Source: Pseudofabraea citricarpa
Taxonomy: Eukaryota; Ascomycota; Leotiomycetes; Helotiales; Dermateaceae
Length of the DNA: 64,000 nucleotides
Reading direction: 5' to 3'
NCBI GenBank assembly: GCA_029641185.1
Contig: JAPWGK010000007.1
Coordinates: 1,426,001 to 1,490,000, forward strand
This document shows, in pieces, positions 58,874 through 64,000 of the stretch (positions within the stretch are counted from its first letter, which is position 1; each line of letters opens with the position of its first letter). The position numbers were made by a program, and so were the translations under genes. Below the pieces are notes generated by a model, which was given only the letters and a program-made list of their open reading frames with translations, made no database searches and was not told the origin of the DNA.

Positions 58874-60143
58874 TTATCCACCAGTAGTAGGATCCGTAGA
58901 TGGAGCACCACAAGTGTTACCATCTCCACGTTGACCAGTAGGGACCGCTTCTATGGAAATGGAGCTCTCGGCATTGTCTGCGATCTGCAGCCCGACCTGG
59001 ACAGCGCGCTCCGAAATTCGATTAGCCACTCCAGTGATGATCTGTTGAATGGTATCGGCATCAGTCTTCTCGGTTGAGCACGTCGACGCCGGAAGCTTGC
59101 TGGCGGTGATTGCACTGACGGCGCCGCTCAAGGCCGCATTCCCAACCTCCACGGTCAAGGCAATAACCAGGGGCTGGTTGAGGAAGTTCCAGATTGCTTG
59201 TCCCGCAGCTTGATTATTTGCTGCTGCCACGTAGCTCTGCGCGACGTTGCTTACTGCGTACGACGTCCCGTCGATGGTTGCGAGCACGCAGTTGGCTACA
59301 AAGGTGCAGCTTGCGTAGACGAAGCTGCGGTCGAAGAGCTCGGCTGGCTCGCGAAGCGAGATATCTCGTGAATGTGCACGTTCGTTGACGGTGGTTTGGG
59401 GTAGAGGTATCAAGGGAGTTGATAGAAGTGTTGAGAAGTTTTGGACGTGGATATGGTCGTCCCACTCGCTTGGTGCGATTCCACGCCATGCGTTAGATGC
59501 TACCTGGTGCCAGACATATGTTTGGTTTGAATAGTCTGCAGTATGACCATGATGGTAACCTGTGCACCGATGAAATTTTAGTAATTTGATCTATCGAGTA
59601 TGAAGAAGGTATTGGAGTTGAGGTAGTATCGTGGAGGGATATTCCCTTCTGGAATTCCTCGTCTCAGGAGCACATACCATAGGGGTTCTCAGCAATCGTG
59701 CCAGTGACTGATCGTGTTTTTAACCCATCAGATCTCTTTTCCTCTCCGTAGATGACATTGAAAGACCTGTACGAGTCTGCGAAGCTGTCGATGGCTGTGA
59801 TTTAATTTAGCTTCACGTATCAAAAAGGGTGCCAAGAAAGAAAAAGGCTCTTACCAACACATCCTGTGTTTGCTTCTGCAAGAGCGGTTGATATATCGCA
59901 GGTTGATGACGAGTAGAATACGACTACGGCGCCAGCCATGTCGTCGGACCCGGTCACTGTAGCGCCTTCTGCCTCTCCTACCCCGAGTGTCTGACAACCG
60001 GCCTCAGCACCTCCATCGAAGGTCCCGAGGGGAGCTCCGGCACAGTTACTGTTGCCCCAAAACTCAACCGAGTATTCAGCACTAATTCTACCAGCCAAGG
60101 CTAGGAGAGCAACGCAGGCTCTTAAAGTCCATGTTGACCCCAT
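58874..60143 (-). CDS. Secreted eight-cysteine protein of unknown function, copy 1
   Basis: Three exons (60143-59855, 59794-59678, 59559-58874) give 363 residues. A signal peptide covers about residues 1-22. An N-terminal module of about 75 residues has four Cys (NSNCAG, AGCQTLG, STCDIS, GCVG). Next comes a possible dibasic processing site (EKRSDG), then VWHQVASNAWRGIAPSEWDD and HSRDISLREPAELFDR. A longer, Ala-rich, partly hydrophobic domain holds the other four Cys (YASC, NCVL, STCSTE, NTCG). The last residues GQRGDGNTCGAPSTDPTTGG are identical in copy 2. I do not recognise the family. An upstream Met at 60215 would add 24 residues before the signal peptide and is less likely. Confidence 0.82.
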
Positions 60144-61739
60144 GGTAATGATAGTCGACAGATGAGACGTGTAAATGGTATGGGAGAGGATGGAAATGGT
60201 GCAGAAGTTGATCAAGTAAGTCTTGTTGCGAATGATTATATGAAATTGAGAAGGGGGAGTGAGAAGAGTATTTGTAGGATATCATCAACACTGGATGAGG
60301 GAGAGATGAAGTCATTTACCTTACAATTGATTGAGAAACTCTTGTGGATGATTGTGTCATACATTATCTGCTGACAGTCAGAGTCAAGAACTTGCATGAA
60401 CTCCGCCATCTTTTGTCCCCATTTTCAAATCTGCCTTGCTCAAAGCAGAAAAAAGTATAACGCCGTTCCTGCACAGCACAGGTGGAGAAGGGTACACTGG
60501 GTCGGATGACTCGATGACCAGAATATAGTTCTACAACCACAGGAAGAACAACTTTCGGAACCGAATGTAGTCGTCGGAGTTCTTCAGATCATCAGAACTA
60601 CTACTATTCTGATATAACTTGACATCAAAAACCAGCAGCACTTGACATCAAAACCGACAGTGAAAGAATTGTGGTCCTTGACCCTACGCTCAACATGGCA
60701 GCTGTGATGGAATCCTCGAGATATATGCAAACTATCTGCTGGATTAGCTTATTGTTTCTCTTCGTAAAATACCTTGCCGATCCCGCGACTGGCAGTTAAA
60801 CTGGATACTTAGGATTTCCGAATAAAAAATACTGGATCCTCTAGAGTAGCTTTTGCTGCAACGGGAGCCTGATATCTACACATGTAATACATGAAATTTG
60901 CATTTCACCTTGAATAGTGGATTCGAAAAGGGAGCCTAGCTATTCTTGCAGGGTAGCTGCTTCATAAACTCGGAATTAAGGCGAGTTCAGAGAATAGAGG
61001 ATTTGTTTTAATGTGTCAGCTTCGCTTCTGATCAGTCCATGAATTACTCTTATCGGCTTGTGCTCGGAGATATTTAGCTATGCTGACTTGGTTGGTTAAG
61101 ATATTAATGGGTGTTGAGTGCTTGAGTTGGTCGTCTCGGTTCACCAGCGTAGAAGCTAGTCGCTTACAGCGCCATACTGTGCCTCAACGTCCGGATAGGC
61201 GATTCCGGGCGGCTGTGGAGAATTTTTGTTGATCTTCAATATGTACCCTCGAAGAGGCTTCATTCTTTCCGCATCTGTCGTTCTGCATCAAATCCTTTTC
61301 AGCTTCCAACATATTGAGAAGAACTGGCTCGTGACTATTAACGTAAGCTACATGTGGAGATCCTCCACCAAACTCGTAGATACCTGCACAAGCTTTCACG
61401 CGAATTGACATACTTCTCTTATTTGCTGTTCGCGCTAAAGTCTATCTTGGACCACTTCTTGAAAGAAGATCAAGCATTTTGTGTGAGAATCTCGGCATAC
61501 CTGCTTGCAATACTAGCAGTGCTACGAGACGCTTTCCTCTGCTTATCATCGTATGCATATCCACGGCACAAACGGGGGGCTTATGGCAAACATTCTATTC
61601 CAACATGGGAGGGTATTGAGGTAGCCTTCTCTCGAGGATATAAGTCTTCGAAATGGCTTTTCTGAAGTTATTGTTTCTCAGCCATCCTCCTTGATTCTCA
61701 ATCACAAAATCTTTTCCACACTATTTACTCCTCTTTACA
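60144..61739. promoter_or_regulatory. Divergent intergenic promoter region of the secreted pair
   Basis: 1.6 kb between the divergent starts of the two paralogues. A GATATAAG box lies near 61637-61644, about 100 bp before the ATG of copy 2. The region holds short frames only. Confidence 0.5.
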
Positions 61740-62912
61740 ATGAGATTCTCATCGAGTCTTGGGGTTCCCACGCTCCTAGCGCTAGCCAGCAACACTGATG
61801 CATTCACTGTTAACCTCTGGAGTGACAACAAATGTGCCGCCGCCCAAATTGAGAATGGATTTCTTGATAATGTCGGCTCGAAGTGCCAAACCCTTGGTTC
61901 AGGTGAAGCCCATAGTGCAACAATCATCGGCAATGATGCTCTTGATAGCGATGCAGTCGTTGCCTTTTATTCATCGTCGGACTGTGAGCTATCAACTGTT
62001 GTAGGAGAGGCGGACATAGGCTGCATTGGTATATTCTCACCTCTCAAGTTGTAAATTTGATTTTTGACACTAATTTTGAAATCAGATCTTGACAGTCTAC
62101 CCTCTACTTACAAATCGTTCAACGTGATTGCAGGTGCAAGTGAGGCTTCAGCACAATCTGTGCCAGGGAAATCTGTGTCAGGGAAATCTGTGACGGGGAC
62201 AATTGCAGGTAGTCCATATGGCTACCAACATGGCAAACCCGCGCCATATGCGAACACTACCTACGTCTGGCATCAAGTTGCATCCAATGCCTGGCGTGGA
62301 ATCTTGCCATCCGAATGGGACGATACTATTCATGTTCGGAGTTTTAAAGCGATAGACACCACATTCCAGCCGGTGAACACAAGAGCGCAATACTACCCGG
62401 TAGAACGTTCCCATTCCAGAGATATATCGATCCGAGAACCAGTAGAGCTATTTGATCGCAACTTTATTTATGCCTCGTGCGAATTCGTTGGCAGATGTCT
62501 CCTCGCAGGTGCGTCAGGAGTTGGCTACACAGTTGGCACCGTTGTTGCCACATTCCTTGCTGCGATTAGAAACGACCAAGGCAATGTCGACGTTTGGAAT
62601 TTCCTCAACTCACCATTCATTATCGCTATTACTATTGGGGCAGGTTCGGCGGCGCTGAGCGGTGCCGTAAGTGCTCTCACCTCAGCTAAGATTACCGCAA
62701 ACCAATGTTCAACCCAAGGCACGAGTGCCGATACCATCAATAGCATTATCTCAAGCTTAGATAACGATGCGATTGATAAAGCTATCCAAGCAGTGGTACA
62801 GATTGCCAATGGGGCTAGCGCCTCGTTGTCGATGGAGGCCGTGCCAGATGGTCAGCGTGGAGATGGTAATACGTGCGGAGCACCGTCGACTGATCCAACC
62901 ACTGGTGGATAA
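61740..62912 (+). CDS. Secreted eight-cysteine protein of unknown function, copy 2
   Basis: Two exons (61740-62028, 62086-62912) give 371 residues. Exon 1 is 289 nt in both copies. A signal peptide covers about residues 1-21. The same eight Cys are kept (NKCAA, SKCQTLG, DCELS, GCI, YASC, RCLL, QCSTQ, NTCG), with VWHQVASNAWRGILPSEWDD, HSRDISIREPVELFDR and the identical C-terminus. It lacks the second intron of copy 1 and, in place of the EKRSDG segment, has a GKSVSGKSVTG stretch from a 15-nt tandem repeat (about 62157-62200). A hydrophobic, Ala/Gly-rich segment (residues about 225-270) could be membrane-active or simply structural. Function unknown; a secreted effector-like or antagonistic role is only a guess. 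Confidence 0.82.
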
Positions 62913-64000
62913 AAACGTTGGGCTTGTATTAGATAAAGGATCTTGTTGGGCAGCAACAATTTTGTCGCTAACAGATCAACTCTAAAAGAAGAATATGAAG
63001 AGGAGGAGGAGGAGGGTAAAGTTGTTTGTTTTGGACATCTGAGGCGAGCTTGTCAGTGGGAAATTAGGATGTGGTAGAACAACGGTACCGAGCGGGAAGA
63101 TCTGCAGAGAGTGGCGCGGTGTTAGGCATGTAGTTTAAAATGGACTGATATTTCCAACATCTCACGTACTGTGCTGTTCGTCCTTTAGGTAGGTATTAGG
63201 TATAAGATAGGAACACTGTAGACTCTGTTTGACGTTGTCAGAGGGTCGCTATGCATGGATCTATAACTCTGTACCGTATTAATGTAGCTAAGTGGCACAG
63301 CACCTTCCTGCCAGTTTGAGAGTGGGCCACCTGAATTTTTAGATATCTACATCTGGTTTGATGTCATAAAGTACACCCAAAGTACCTATGTACCACCAGA
63401 ATTCCACTCATAAGGGAATTTTATCCAAAAGCTTATAAGTATTCGCTTAGACTTAGTATTTCACTCCGACTGATAATTTTCGTTGTTAAAAGAAATCCAA
63501 GAACCAAAGAGAAGATACAAAGCAGAGAAAGAACCAAGGGGCATAAAACCAACTAGTCTCGATTCAGCATCAAGATTTGCACTGCATGTCTCAATAAGGA
63601 CGAAAGTGCTTATCTTAATGTGGAATTTGAAGGCTGGCGCATGCTCTAAGAACTCGGGCCGGCACATCTACTCCACATTAATTCTCTACACTAGCTGCCG
63701 ACATTCCGAGGCTATCTACCTTACGTAAGGTACATGAGTGAGTCAATTCATACAAGGCTGAGGCAACATGTCTATACCTTACCAGACCTATCTGATCTTC
63801 ATTTTACACACACACACACATACTCTCTCTCGCGTAGCAATACCTCTCCAAAGATAAAGAAGCTCCATCTCATTGAATCATCAGTGCCATCTGATCCTTT
63901 TAAAAAGGATATGAATTGTGGAGAGACTCTATCGAGGAACGCAGGCTGCAGCATCTCAATGCATGATGGGGAATGTCATCGTGCTGGCTTTCTAGCCTCG
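62913..64000. other. Intergenic to window end
   Basis: About 1.1 kb with short frames only. A short (AC)n run lies at about 63807-63821. No supported gene. Confidence 0.55.

Noticed and set aside
1..64000. CRISPR arrays, prokaryotic operons, rRNA or tRNA genes
   Set aside because: No regularly spaced repeats or rRNA sequence, and no tRNA could be supported by eye; the window is fungal nuclear DNA. A tRNA scan would be needed to exclude small RNA genes.

Overview
This window looks like the nuclear genome of a filamentous ascomycete (Pezizomycotina). The signs are genes split by many short GT...AG introns of about 43-75 nt, a Zn2Cys6 regulator, a highly reducing polyketide synthase, a CYP65-like P450 and GH27/GH114 secreted hydrolases, plus an extremely A/T-rich block of retrotransposon relics of the kind left by repeat-induced point mutation (RIP). 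I cannot fix the class from sequence alone; a Leotiomycete-like fungus is only a guess.

Layout. 1-3360 is a RIP-wrecked repeat block in which the end of a Ty3/Gypsy chromovirus (integrase core, LKIHPVF-like motif, chromodomain) can still be read through stop codons. After a sharp change in base composition comes an intact 19-exon ABCB transporter (4458-9581, +). Next is a sugar-polymer group: a secreted GH114 enzyme (+), a Zn2Cys6 regulator (-) and a secreted GH27 alpha-galactosidase (-).

18.1-45.2 kb reads as one secondary-metabolism neighbourhood: P450 (-), a second ABCB transporter paralogous to the first (-), a medium-chain oxidoreductase (+), an RTA1-family membrane protein (+), an unusual condensation-adenylation (C-A) didomain protein with no carrier domain (+), a complete reducing PKS of 2517 residues (KS-AT-DH-MT-ER-KR-ACP, +), and an FAD monooxygenase convergent with the PKS (-). 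The PKS has no release domain and the C-A protein has no carrier domain, so the simplest joint model is that the C-A protein acts in trans on the PKS product, with the oxidases tailoring it and the ABC and RTA1 proteins giving export or self-protection. That model is inference; the domains themselves are read from the sequence.

45.2-64 kb holds two tandem paralogues of an unrecognised small protein (DWGIF/WV-DCLIEL family), a lightly damaged Ty3/Gypsy fragment, an aldehyde dehydrogenase, an F-box protein, a Dal5-type MFS permease and a divergent pair of paralogous secreted eight-cysteine proteins of unknown function. Three separate paralogue pairs (ABCB, DWGIF, secreted) sit in one window. 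Exon models were assembled by hand; the exon lengths of every multi-exon gene listed with an exon table sum to a multiple of three with no internal stop, which supports those genes being intact.
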